Shown here: piece by piece, positions 44,738 through 57,362 of the stretch | How positions within the stretch are numbered: position 1 is the first letter of the stretch | How the letters are laid out: the number at the start of each line of letters is the position of its first letter | Assembly: GCA_025345505.1 (NCBI GenBank) | Contig: JANVCC010000130.1 | Span: 3,756,453 to 3,820,452, forward strand | From: Todiramphus chloris collaris | Taxonomy: Eukaryota; Chordata; Aves; Coraciiformes; Alcedinidae | Length of the DNA stretch: 64,000 bases | Reading direction: 5' to 3' | Position numbers and translations under genes: made by a program | The notes under the pieces: model-generated | The model's database searches: none | What the model was told of the DNA's origin: nothing | Seen by the model: the letters and a program-made list of their open reading frames with translations, nothing else

Positions 44738-47700
44738 GTAAGTGAGATGACTAGATATCAACAGTTTAAAGGGTGGTTCATCAAGGCCCAGGCTACTTGA
44801 AGACTTGGAGACGTTGGTGGTGTGGGTAGTGCTGTGTGGAGAGACTCAGAAGAATTGGGGTCAGTGCTCATATTCCAGGGGTGATGCTGTGTAAAATCAT
44901 TTAATCTCTCTCTGTCTCAGTTCCTCACCTGTAAAATCATCACATTAATCCTTCTCCCCTGCTTTTTTTTTTTTTGTTGCTTTTTCTTGGTCTGCTTTGC
45001 CTTTTAAAAATCCCCAACAAAGGTAACATCACAAACTGACAACGAGGATTTGGTCTTTTAATTCTATTAGGCATTTTTGCACAATGTCACCCTTAGACCT
45101 AAAACTTTCCATGGGAAGGGCTTGTTTTTTGTTGTGTGTTCATCATACAATGATGTCAATTTTGGCTAGTAGATACTAATGCAGTAATAACGAAGAAGAA
45201 ATAAAAATACCAAGACTGCCATATTTAGGTCTATGAGTTTTTTGCTGTGCTTCAAACTATAGAATGAGTTGATACTTCAAGGTACATAGAGGCTGTGAGA
45301 CTGCAGTTTTTTTCTGCACTACCCCTAACTAACACAGCAGCATTTATGTGTATCTGCATATAATTTGCAATCAGAACCTTTCAGATGAATTGAAAGTGGT
45401 TGAAATCAAGGATGTTTGCATACAGATGTCCTTATGTGCGGGTATGCCTTAGTACATATAATTCCTGTGTAAAAAAACTGTTAACTGAGATGTTTATACT
45501 CAGATGTATATAAGCTACTTGTGTATATAATGTGTACTTTGGAGAGTTCTAGACCAAGTACCAATTTTGCCTACGTAGTCTGAAAGGAAATAGAAAGGAA
45601 CCCGTAACATTTTATACTATCTTCAAGGAAAAAAATAAAATTCTAAAATATATAACATTCTCTGCATAAGAATCAATAAAGCAAAGCCAGTGTCATGTAC
45701 ACATTAGCAGTTAAGAGGTAATTGGCAATCAATAGCATCGCTGAGGCTTCTAGTGTTTCCATTTAGTCTGTGGATAAAATGACCACAGGAGATGCCATTC
45801 CCAATTTTTTAACTACAGCACTCAGAGATTACACAGATATATTTTAGCCCAAGGCATGGCTTCCCAGATACTTATTTCACCGTCCCACTGTCTTCTGAAA
45901 GGAGTGGGGAAGCCTGAGAAGTGGAGACAAACATTAATTGGGAGAGACTGAAGCAGGCAGGGAGGTGGGGCAATGAGAAGAGAGCCATGAGAGCAAAAGC
46001 AAATGGAGAAAAAAAAATCCTCTGCAAGAGCGAGAGGCTTTTAGACAATCAAGTGAACTGAATGTGATAAAAGACCACAAGAGTCTTGGCGGTCAGAGAC
46101 ATCAAGATTGAATAGACAGGGTAGGCAGTGAGAAAGGAAGAGAAAAGGAGAGTGACACATTTGAAAAACAAACAAGCAAACAAAAAACAAACACACCTTC
46201 AGCACACTTTAAGAATGCAGGTTAAAATTATACTGAAAAGTATGAATGCAGTCACAGACTTGTTGCTATATTGTCATAGCTCTGTAAATCCTTAATAAAC
46301 AGATTTATTTCAGACAACAAGTCGATGGGGAGAAGTGCACAGTGAATGCAAGTTCTTGGTGCTGAAAATGGCAGTTCTGAAAGTTTAAAATGGCTCATTT
46401 TACTGAGCTTGCATCTAGTTGACAGACACTGGAAATGACTAACTGTTCAAGCCTGTTTCTTATTCAAGACAAGTAGAACGCAATATGGTATATGGTATGG
46501 CTTGTGTCTGAAAAAGAAATGTAACTCATTCTTCCATTTATAAATTAGAAAAAAAAAAATTAAAATCCTGGAAAAGAATGAGCTAGACATTCAAAAATAC
46601 ATAAATCCCAAGTTGCCAAGTGACACCAAAAAGTTAACAGCCTTCTATCAAAACAATCAGGGAAAAAAGTCTTAAGATATCTTAAGAGTAATCACTTAGC
46701 AGACGACATTGTTTATTAGTCACCCTTGCTGTAAGCTCCCCTTGACTATATCCTTTTTATTGTAGAATACAAAAAGCAAGTGTCAGCTTTGCAGTTATGA
46801 GACTTAAGAATAGGATTATCATGAAAACCACTCTTTCTTTCAGTGTCTGCTGTAGCACATACAGTGTACAGGTGTCCTATTAAAATACAGTACATTCCCA
46901 TGATCTATTGCAGGATAATCTTCAGAAGTAGAACATCTTGTAAGGTGAGCAGGGAACCACTGTTTGTCATTCCTCCCAGTACAAGAAATAGGGGGCATGA
47001 AGTGGAACCAGCAAGTAGCACATTCAAAACAAAGATACACTTATCACCCAGAATGTAATGAAGCTTTGAGCAGGAGGAAACGTTGCTAAAAATATACATA
47101 TGCTCGAAAGTGACTTGTCATGGAAAGAAAATCAATCGGGAACTGTTAAGCTTTGATGCAGGAAGTCCTTAAAACACAAGTTCAGGACTATGGGAGCATT
47201 CTGAGAAAGGATACACTCACACTACTTTTACACTCCCCTCTACGCAGCCAACTCACAGCTGGAGACAGGATGCTGGGCTAGACAGATCTTTCGTCTAACA
47301 AGATACATTTCCATTAGGATTCCTAAGTATACATGTTACATAAAGGCTATCATTTCTGCAAAGTCAAGTATGTATAAAGTAGCAATTGCTATTGGATTTA
47401 TCTTAATACCTATTATTTTTCCTTTCGTCTCTGAGTTGAGACTAGCAGCCCCAAAACACGTTTGGGCTTTGTTATGCTAGGCATTGTATATAGGTAAAAG
47501 GTGCTCCTTCAGCAGCCTGTGCTTTCCTATACTGTGGACCAGCAGACAAAATGTTAGAGTAGCTCTGCTGGTTTTACAATCAGAGAGAATTACTAAAGCA
47601 CTAAATGCATTGAGCCCTGTTGTGGAAGAAGCAGTGGCTTGGTGTGAGTCTGTCACTCACAGTCTGGACGTATCAGAATCTACCCATTAAGGTCTTATTC

Positions 47701-50700
47701 CAATATGCCAGCCATTGCTTCTCTACGGTTTAGTGTTTGTAATGATATTTTATGTAGAATGCAACCTGTAATTAAGGAATCTCATTTGTAATGCAAATGT
47801 CTGTAAAACACAAAAAGGAAATGTGTCAGTGAGTACCGTAGGGCTGGTTCTGACTCTAAAGCCCCTTTACACTTCTCATCAGTACTGAGATAGCCTTAAA
47901 ATGAATTATTTATCTTCCCTTTGTAAGGACTCTGTAGTGCCAGAGAGATGTAAAGGATCATTAGTCTAAAAGGTAATCAGACATTACATTAATCTGTCTC
48001 AGTCTTCTCTGTGTATGTGTGCACATGCATGTGTGCTTAGATACATATGTCTATATGCATGTGGAAGGATTAGTACTTTTCTTTTTTTAATGTTTGCTAA
48101 GGAAGTATAGTGCCACAGACTGAATTTTAAGAGGTCTAAAGGCCGTGGATTTTTTTACTGCATAGTCAGTTATTGATCTTCAGCTGCACCAAACAGCACT
48201 GTTACTAGGTTCCAAAACATTACAAATGGGAATAAGCAGAACAGGTAGGGCTTGAAAACTGAAACATTGCAGGCGAAGAAATACTGACTGGGGTAATTTT
48301 TCTACTGATGTAAAAATGCTTGTATGTATGTTGATGTGTACAAACATGTTTCGTCCTTTCCTTGAAATATTCAAGCTGAAAGACCCTGTGTGTTGCAGGG
48401 ACAGCCTATGGACGGGAACATGCCCCATGTTCTTTGCCACAGAGCAGCACTGTAAGTCCCCTTTATTCTCTATGTGCTAAAATGAGATTACACAGAGCAG
48501 ACTCTTCTGCAAATTGATATCAAATCACCCTTTTGCCTTTTGTGCAAATTCTGGATGTGAAATTGAGAATATGAGGCAAATCCTCCTGTAAACTCAGACA
48601 TTGACTCAAGTGGCCTTTGAAGCACATCCTTAGTCACTCCATCCTACTTATTCCATGCTAGTTCCCCCTTCTCACTCCTTTCTGATTTGATGCAATGCAG
48701 AAGGTTTTAGGGAACCCCATGAAGGCAAAGCTCACAATAAGCTCAAATTTTAACATTTCCTATTGGCTTTTAATGCTGTGTCCAGTATTTCATTCTAAAG
48801 GACTTACTGTACTGCCTAAAAAACAGGATCTTCTGTGTACTAGCCTATCTCTCTGCTTACATGATGAGATAGATACTGTAAGCCTGATTTTAGCACCCAG
48901 ATACACACTCAGCTTTTTAGCACTCTCATAAAACTCCTTTCCTGCAGACAGCTTCTCACCAGGTGCTTCTGCCAAAGCATTAAATCTGAAGGTTGAATGG
49001 GGTGTCCCCTGTTAGTGAAGCTGATGTCCTGATCCAAAGCCCAGAGCAAGATCAGCGAGAACTTTATTCCTGATTTCATTCAGTTTAAGAAAAGTACAGT
49101 AGATTCTCATTAGAGCAGACTTTCAGAAAACACAGCAAAAAAATTCTCTGCAGATTTTTATTTTCAGACTTTCAAATCAGCAATACGAAGTGTAAAAAAA
49201 AAATGTGTGTCAAAAGTGTAAAAAAACCTCAAACAAACCAACAAACTAGATGCGTTTTTACTTATTTACTTTTTTTTTTGTGCAAAACTAGTGATTATTA
49301 ACGTTAGCAAATGGCTGTGCATGCCAGCTTATAATACCCACCAGAAAAGCAGGAAGTTCTAGCAATGTACCACATAGTATAAACTCTACTAATAAATATA
49401 GCAATTTTTGAATGCCTAAAATAGTACCCAAAGAGAACTCCCAAGTCAGTGTCTGGGTGCTGAACTTGCAGTCAGACTGATAGTTTGAGTACCCTTTGCT
49501 TCTGCAGAATTTCAGAAGCCTAAATCATTGGTAGGACTGGGATCTAAAGTTACTATTTGTCATAACATGGTCTTCCTCTAGTGATAACAGATGGTATAAT
49601 GCAGTTTTGAGGTGAAATCCTGACTTGCCCAGCTGTGTTGTTTCTGTTATTATAAGAGTTATTGTTATTAAATGCTGAGCTGGTAGACCATCCTGTTGCC
49701 TGAAAGTTGCCGTTACTGCTTTCAACTGGTGGATCATGTGGGTTGGTATTTCTTTTGGCATGCTGGTAAGCTTTTTTTTTGTGTTAAAACCCTCCCTGCC
49801 CCCCCCCCATTTTTAAAATTAAAACATGGGGAAAATCTTGGAGGGTTTTCCCACACCACAAGTTCTGATGACCTGTTCACGGAAGTACTCCATAGCTCAG
49901 AGAAGGAACTGACTTTTGAGCCAGAAACATGTCTTTTGCCAGGCTGGTGAAAATTTTGGCAAAATATAATGCTGAACAGTCACGGTTTACACATCATCAG
50001 TAGTGTTTTATTTGCTTTTCAGGACACTCTTTCACAGGTGTGTGCGTGGGTACGTCAGACCAGATTATATATATCCTGGTGACAGAGCAGAGTTAAGCAT
50101 GCTGCAGGCAGGGGACCTGGACAAAGATTGACATTTTTCTTACTGTTTCTTCTGAATGTTCCATGCCAGGTTCTGACTGGACAGTAGAGCTAGGAACAGA
50201 AACCTATTTGGTCTGTGTTCTGAGGGACATCCATTGCCTTCATTGATGTCCAGACAGTGTGGAGGAGAAAAACAAAAAAGAGATTCACATTTAGAAGGGA
50301 TCAAAGTTACATCAGAGGCAGAAAGGGAAGAATTGAGACAGGTTTTGGAGAGAGGGTGTTTAGAGCAGTGAGAGGAAAAGACTGGTGGGTTCCTGTAGGT
50401 GTAGGGAGTTGGCAGATTACTTGATTAGGTACCACGGGACTAGAAACATGGCTGGGACCAATTTAGACCATGGAATTTGCCACACAAGAAGCAACAGGGC
50501 TAGTAACGATCTGGAGAAACAAAAGCAAGACCAACCTGTTGAGGCCCTGTCCTGGAAACAGCTCAGCTAAGAAGGTTTGTCAGGAACCTGGGGTAAGGAG
50601 ACGCAGAGGACTACTAAGATCTGACATCTGCAGCTGAGATCAAGGGAAGTTTTACTTCATATATACAGAACTATCTAAGATGTGCCTAAAAATCACATTC

Positions 50701-53700
50701 TTAATTGTGTTGATTAATTGTGGTTGAGATAAACTATTACTTCCATTTAGCAAGAGAATTAACTACTTTATACATGCTTCAGCAGAATTCCTCTTGCTAG
50801 GTAGCCTTGCTCAGACACTATCCTCTTTGTCCTTATGACAGCTTTGTGTCATAGAAGGCTGAATTTGACCCATACCAAATGTACAAAATGTTATGGCGTG
50901 GGAAGGACAAAGGTTTAATAGACGTGGGATTAGTGTGGCTTTTATTACTAATCATTGGAGAAGCCAGAAGTACTTAATGTAGGTCATCTCAAACAAGACT
51001 CGGCAAATATTTTTTTCATCCCTACATCATCGTCTGCTTTCTTTATGCCATGCTAAAGGCAACAGTTAACTCGCACACTTTGAAAGTGCTAAACATTGTA
51101 ATCCAAATTGCCTACTGGTGGGAGCTGGAACATCTACACAGGAGGAGATGAAATTGCTGCATTTTGTAACCAGATTATCGTTTCATCCTGGGCTGATGTT
51201 AGTTTTCATCTTGGCGGCTAAACCAAGTTTATTTTGTGCTATGAATCTTAACTGCACACACCTTAAGACAAGGAAATGTAATCTGAAAGTTAAAAGTTTT
51301 CATCTAAGATGCACCTGTTGTATTAGCATGATACTGAGTGAGAGATTTAAGCCTAGTGTCATCTCACCTCACCTTAAAACACTTGATATGAGAGAGATGC
51401 CTACGTTAGGGGTTTTATCCCCTTCCCCAAGATCTAAATAGCCTCCAGACACAGAACATGGTGTGTTGGTAGTTTTGTTAAATATCAGTAATCCCTAAGA
51501 AAATACTCAAGATCCATGATTTTGGATTGATGTCAGCTGAGATTAAATCCTGTGGTGGGAAGTAAAGTATTTCTGTGACACAGCAGTTAAAAAAAAAGTG
51601 AAGCTAATCTCAAATTTGCTTACACTGGGAACAGACTTAGGAAGGGAGATTTATGATCAGACTAACCAGGCTGCTGGGGAAAGGTACATGTTGTATGCCA
51701 TGTATTATATGGTTCTACCATCTATCACATGGATAGGAAACAGCACCTCCTCTCATACATTTGTATGTCATAAAAGTAGACCTGGTAAATCATGACGATT
51801 TATGACACAGTTGAATACCTTGTGACCTGGCTGTGCCTCTGTGGCCAGCCTGGCTTCAAAGACTGCTTACCCTGATATGAAGTCTGATCATCTGCCACAA
51901 TTGGTTGCCCAGAGAAGTAACTTAATGTATATATTTTAAAGTATTTGTCTCTTTGTTTTGGCATTGTGTGCATCATGGCTGCCATTTTTACTTCTGAAAC
52001 AAGGAACAACACAATACTAATGAAAGAATTTGTTGTTTTCCACTACATCATTTCCTAAGAGAACATCTACCATGTATAGTCTGTTAAGAATACTTTTTTC
52101 AACTGCGAGAGCATTTCCTAGAGGTGACCTTTCCCACATGCTCAGCAGCAAGTAGCCTTAGCATTGACAATCTTGTAGAGGCAGTGAATGCTAAGCAGGT
52201 ACTCCCTTATGAGAATATATGCTGTCACTCTAAGGTTGAGAAGTCTTTGCTGTATTAGACACATTGTTATAAGTGTAATGGAGGGGTCCATAATGGGGAT
52301 GCCATCTTTTCATCAAATCTAGCTTATATTAAAGTCCTCGTTTTGGTGGTGCACTGTGTTTAAGTAAGCATCTGTTTGCATAGATCTGTCAGCATTCCCA
52401 TTATAAACTCATCTTTTCAGGAAGACATAATGTGGGAGCAAGCTGTAAGTTATTTGTCTGTAAATAATGGATCCATGTGATATGCATTCTGTAGATGAGA
52501 TTATATCACTGGAGAAATTTTATGTGATCGTGTAACAAAAATAATAGGAGGTAACTCACAAAGAGATAAATTTAAGGATATATATGTCTCTTAAGACAAT
52601 TCCCTGTCTGAATGCTGTACATCTTTAACATACTTCATTTTAAATATGTGTGTAAAAAATGTCATACGACAGTGTGCGACATGTATTTATAGGTTGTATG
52701 TATCTCCTTATGATAAAAAAGGAAGGAGCCTTTATGTGCATATGTGATACTTGGGCATGAATATCTCAGTGTATCTGAATGAGAGGAACAACGAAAGTGA
52801 GTGAAAAGGGCTCTTAAACTGCATAAAAACTGTGCAGCATCTAGCCGTTGGTCCTGGTGATTTGTCCATGTCATACCATTAGCTTCAGTCAGATAGCTTA
52901 TGAGCTTATGGGTTTTACTGGACTAAATCCAGAGTGCCTCACATGTGCAGAGTTGCTTACAGTAGGAGAAAAGTTTTCATATGGATAATCACATATCACA
53001 TGCTATTGCATTCTGGTGCCTGTTGCCTGACCATTTCAGGATAGATGCAGACTGCTTGCCATGCACACAGGGACTATGCTACAGGCCAAATCACAGCCTA
53101 TCCCATGTTGGTTGTCCTACCTGAAGGAGCACACCTTAAGTAAGCTGTGTTTGCCCAGCCTGCAGAGCACAGTTCTTAAGACTGCCTAGCAGTTGAGGCT
53201 CATAGTATGAGCAGGCAAGGATTGAACAAACATTCATTCCTGCAAAGTGCTGATGGAGCTGTGTGTCTGATCCTGTCAAGTGATGCCCACGTAATTAACC
53301 AGGGCTCTCTGACAGCCTGTGCTTGGTCTTCCCCCCCTGGCAATCTGCCTGCACTCAAGTGGAGAGTGCTGGGGGCAGAGCCTGGGGGAGAGTCAGAGCA
53401 CAGCAAGCCCACAGTCCTTCTGGGGACTGCTCTTTCCAAGGGGTATGGACACAGCTGTCTCTTCTCTTCTCTTGGATCCCAACACTACGTACAGCATTGA
53501 GCACGAGTCGTGGGAAGTGCCAGGGAGAACCTCGCAGACTATCAGCATAGCTGCAGGCTCAGAAGAAGTCTGACAGGACAGAGACAAAACCCTGAACTAT
53601 GAAATGCAGCGGAAAGAGCAGTAGTTTGCTTTCTCTGTAGCAGAAGGGATCTTCTGCTCTCTTTCACCTCCATGACCAATTTTGTGACTTGGTGAGTTTC

Positions 53701-55858
53701 ACCATCAGAATACAGGGGCTTCTAAGAATCAGTGTCTCCTCCTCTTCCCCACTAAGGGATCTGTAGTGTGTAAAGCCATAACTTAGCCCCACATGCTCTT
53801 CTTTAACATTAATTATAACCTCTTAGCTTGCAACCCAAACGTATTCTATTACTCATTGAGTGACTGCCTGGTTAACAGCTGCTGTGCAATTATAAACTTG
53901 TAGCCTGGTCATTTGTACATACAGCTGAATAGTACAGTACCCCTGAAATGTGCTTTGGTTTTGTTTTAACCATTTAAATTTCAATCATCTTCTTGATAAT
54001 TCTGTGAAAGCATACCGATGTGTCTTTTCAAGAAAGAAACAGAAAGATATAATATTCTTTCTAGTCATTGTTGTAAATATTTGGTTTAATTCAAATATTG
54101 CTTGAATGTGATTTGAAAAATAAAGCAGGGGCTCAGCTGAATGATGATTTGTAACGCAGAATGAGTGAAGCTCCAAGAATATGTAAAAGAACCCCTAATT
54201 TCTATTCCACCAAAGGATATCTTGATTTCATAGACGTTTTGACTGAGTAAAGATTTGCCAAGGTTCAGACTCTCCTCCTTCTAAAAGGAGTCTCTCGTGA
54301 GGGATGTTTTAGGATCTGTGCAGAACAATAGCACAGAAGAATGAGAGCCTGATGCAAAACTCATTGAAATCAAAGGAAGTATTTCCATTATTCAAAAGCA
54401 GATTATAGAGTGATGTGCAGGAAAATACCAAGAATTATTCCATCAGCCTTCACAGGAAAGCATTCAGCTGTAAACATTATTGTTAATGGCAACTGTTAAT
54501 GCTTATAGATCCAAGAACAACAGCTCTTCTTAACACAGTATTAGAACAAGAAATACCTACCTTTTGGTTTTTGGGTTTTTTTTTCTTGAAGATGGTAAAA
54601 TTATTGCTTTAAATCATTCTGGACAGAAGAAAAAGAAGAGAATTTAAAATCTGAATTAATGTCTACAATTCAGAAATATGTTGCATGAAACAGTTTTGAA
54701 GTGCACTGTGTTTTTTATCAGAACTTTTAAAATTCCTATAAAGTATTTTTATTAATTACTAATAAATGTGCAATTGTATTCTTATAGAATGTCTTATGAA
54801 ATAAAATATAGAAATTATACCTTTACTAATAACCAACATTTTGGAGCACCACAAATGGAGCTCTCTTTGACATGTAAAGGCCATGTAATATTTATATTTG
54901 TTACATTTTGTAGTACATTTTACAGCATTTTACAGATTTTTCCTTTTAAAAGAATTCATTTTAAATAATCTAGCCAGTTGTTTGGCTTTTATGTAGTTCA
55001 GGGATGGAATTGGTCAGCGGCACAGATATTTGGTCAGTTTTTCTGTTCCTCCTTTCCCCAGAGCTCACCTTTTATTCACTTAAAGCTACATGTTGAAGTG
55101 ATTTAGGATTGGATTGCTTTGAGATGCCTGTTTTGACTTTGAAGGGGCTTGGTTTCCAAGGGAGCCAAAAAAATACCTGTTCCCTGCTAATCTGCCATTC
55201 TTTGGATTGCTGAAACTACATATCCAGAAGCATAAATCCCATTAAAATGTAGGCTTAATTCTGGCACCTCTGCAGTTGAAAGAATATTTTCATAACAAAA
55301 TCTAACTGGTGCAGTCATATAAATATCAAGAGATGGAATAATGATCAGTTAAAGATGTGACTTTATCAGCTGCCTGTCCATGCTGCTAGTAGCAGTTACT
55401 ATTTTCCAACAGAGGCAGCAGACAGGAATTGCTCAGTCCAGCGTGTATGAGCTTAATCCGCTGCTGAGTCTTGTCTACTGGAGCTGTTATGTCTACAAGT
55501 AGTTTGAAACACTGCTTCTAATAAGGAGTGACATTTTGTACCACGTTGGAGCATTAACTCTGAAACTCGGTGACTATTAAACTTGTGATTTTTCACTGTT
55601 TCATTGCTAGTCTGGATGTATATAGGCTATAGTACAGTGGTCTCTCTCTCTCTGCCTCATCGATTTACTTACAACTGCTTTCTTCTAATCTTTTGTTCAG
55701 TGACTTGCAGGAGCAAGTCTTGGGAAAACACTGCTACTCTCTATGTTCCACTTTCCCTCCCCACTGCATCATGCTGCAAGTTCCCGACCTCCTCATTCTC
55801 TCTGATTTGCTAAAATGATCATAAATAACTTACCTTTATGTCCATTCTTTCCTTATAG
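44738..55858 (+). other. LARGE1: LARGE1 intron D-E (11.1 kb)
   Basis: GT-AG intron (GTAAGT to CTTATAG). It contains a MIR-like relic (44.9 kb), a 16-bp perfect palindrome (46671-46686), a TG/CA-rich patch near 48.0 kb, a run of ten C at 49799-49808, and a GC-richer block (53.2-53.57 kb) with overlapping open frames on both strands but no recognisable domain. Confidence 0.85.
44890..44960 (+). mobile_element. MIR-like SINE relic
   Basis: ATCATTTAATCTCTCTCTGT, CTCAGTTCCTCACCTGTAAA and ATCATCACATTAATCC follow the MIR core (cacttaacctctctgtgcctcagtttcctcatctgtaaaat..). Located 150 bp after exon D. Confidence 0.6.
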
Positions 55859-56023
<165 letters not shown>

Positions 56024-56097
56024 TAGGGAACATGTCTTTTCCATCCGGAAGCATGAGACAGTGAATATTTTCTTACAGAGAAATCCAACTATTTAAT

Positions 56098-56833
56098 TGT
56101 CCTGTTTTGCATCAGAACAGAACTAATTTTAGTCAATGATTTTAATTCTCGGCTAAATGTCTTCTAAGTAACTTCACTTTCTGAAGTTAACAGCATTTTT
56201 TTGCAGACAGTGTCTGCTTCCAGCAGTGGTAATGCTCCACGTTTTGAGTTACTACCAAGGATTGGTGTGTGCAGAAAGGCTCTGGCTTATACTTGCTCCT
56301 GTGCAGACCAAGGTCACTGCTAAATCTTGTGTACCCTGTTGAGAGTGCAGAGAGTAGAAAGCTGCACCTCCGAGGAGGAGCAGCCAGGACAGGTGACCCT
56401 AAACTGACCAATGAGGGATTCCATCCCATGTACATCATACTCAGTATAAAGCTGAGGGATCATGAAGGTCAAGCTCTCTTCTTCAACGGCCAGAATCTGA
56501 GGAGGACTCTGTCCTTTCTGCCCTCAGTCCCAATCTGTGTGTTCCCGAATCCAGTTTCCATCTGGCACTTAGTCCAGGATTTCCCCAGTGCCTGCTTCAC
56601 AATGTCAGTGGTGATGGTGATGTAATTTCCATGAGGGCACTTGGGTTCAATACTGGTTTACTATATATTTGTATGTATTTCATTTTATTGTTATTACTTT
56701 CAGCAAAGCTGGTTTTAGTTTTATTTTCCAATCTTCTTTCCGATTTTCTTTCTCCCTTATTCCCTTTCCTCAAGGGGTTAACAGAGAGCATCTATCATTT
56801 GTCATGTGTCTACTGGCCACCCTAACCCTTGGG
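56098..56833 (+). mobile_element. ERVL-type solo LTR, sense orientation, 75 bp after exon E
   Basis: About 736 bp beginning TGTCCTG and ending near CCTAACCCTTGG. It matches the minus-strand copy at 9.8-10.5 kb from end to end and the general plan of avian ERVL LTRs: the CAGGACAGGTGACC block, a TATAAA box about 350 bp in, and a T-rich segment with ATTATT-like runs. No gag/pol-like reading frame flanks it, so it is a solo LTR or a fragment. The right end is approximate because the last bases differ from the other copy. It lies in the sense direction of LARGE1 immediately after an exon. I see no AATAAA or ATTAAA on the sense strand within it. Confidence 0.75.
56445..56450 (+). promoter_or_regulatory. 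TATA box of the plus-strand LTR
   Basis: TATAAA in the context CTCAGTATAAAGCTG, at the place where avian ERVL LTRs carry their core promoter and about 350 bp from the LTR start. The motif is seen directly; activity is not shown. Confidence 0.45.
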
Positions 56834-57262
56834 GAGAGAAAAAACTCACTTTCATAGAAACTTGGATGTCATGCTGTAACACCTTTCTTGAATTAGGAGT
56901 AGCACATGTAGATATCACACAAGCATCCAAACTTCAGCTCCGCAGTGCACACACAAGTGTGGGTAGAGTTCATGAGAGATTGAATACAGGAACTGCAGGA
57001 CTTGTTAATTGTCAGGTTTGACAGTCATTACTAGTTCATGGAGCTTTGCAGCAACTTAGAAAAAACAGGAAATGTTTGTAATAGACTTAGGCAAGACGTT
57101 GTAGTTGAGGAAGTTCTTACACACACTATTTCCTCATTAGACAGTGTTAGCTTTGCTTTCACTGGCGTCTTCCCTGCAGAAAAATTTCAATATCAAAACT
57201 GAACATTTTAGTTTCAAATTGGGAAGATGAAAATACAACTTTTTTCGTCTTCCCCCCCCCCC

Positions 57263-57362
57263 NNNNNNNNNNNNNNNNNNNNNNNNNNNNNNNNNNNNNN
57301 NNNNNNNNNNNNNNNNNNNNNNNNNNNNNNNNNNNNNNNNNNNNNNNNNNNNNNNNNNNNNN
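57263..57362. other. Assembly gap (100 N) inside a poly-C run
   Basis: Exactly 100 N with 11 C on the left (57252-57262) and 19 C on the right (57363-57381). The round number marks a gap of unspecified size. It lies within the intron between exons E and F, so no known coding sequence is interrupted. Pro/Gly-rich ORFs spanning it are artefacts. Confidence 0.97.

Noticed and set aside
53640..53760. Possible MIR-like element (TTGTGACTTGGTGAGTTTCA)
   Set aside because: Only one short word resembles the MIR core and the following motif order is not clear.
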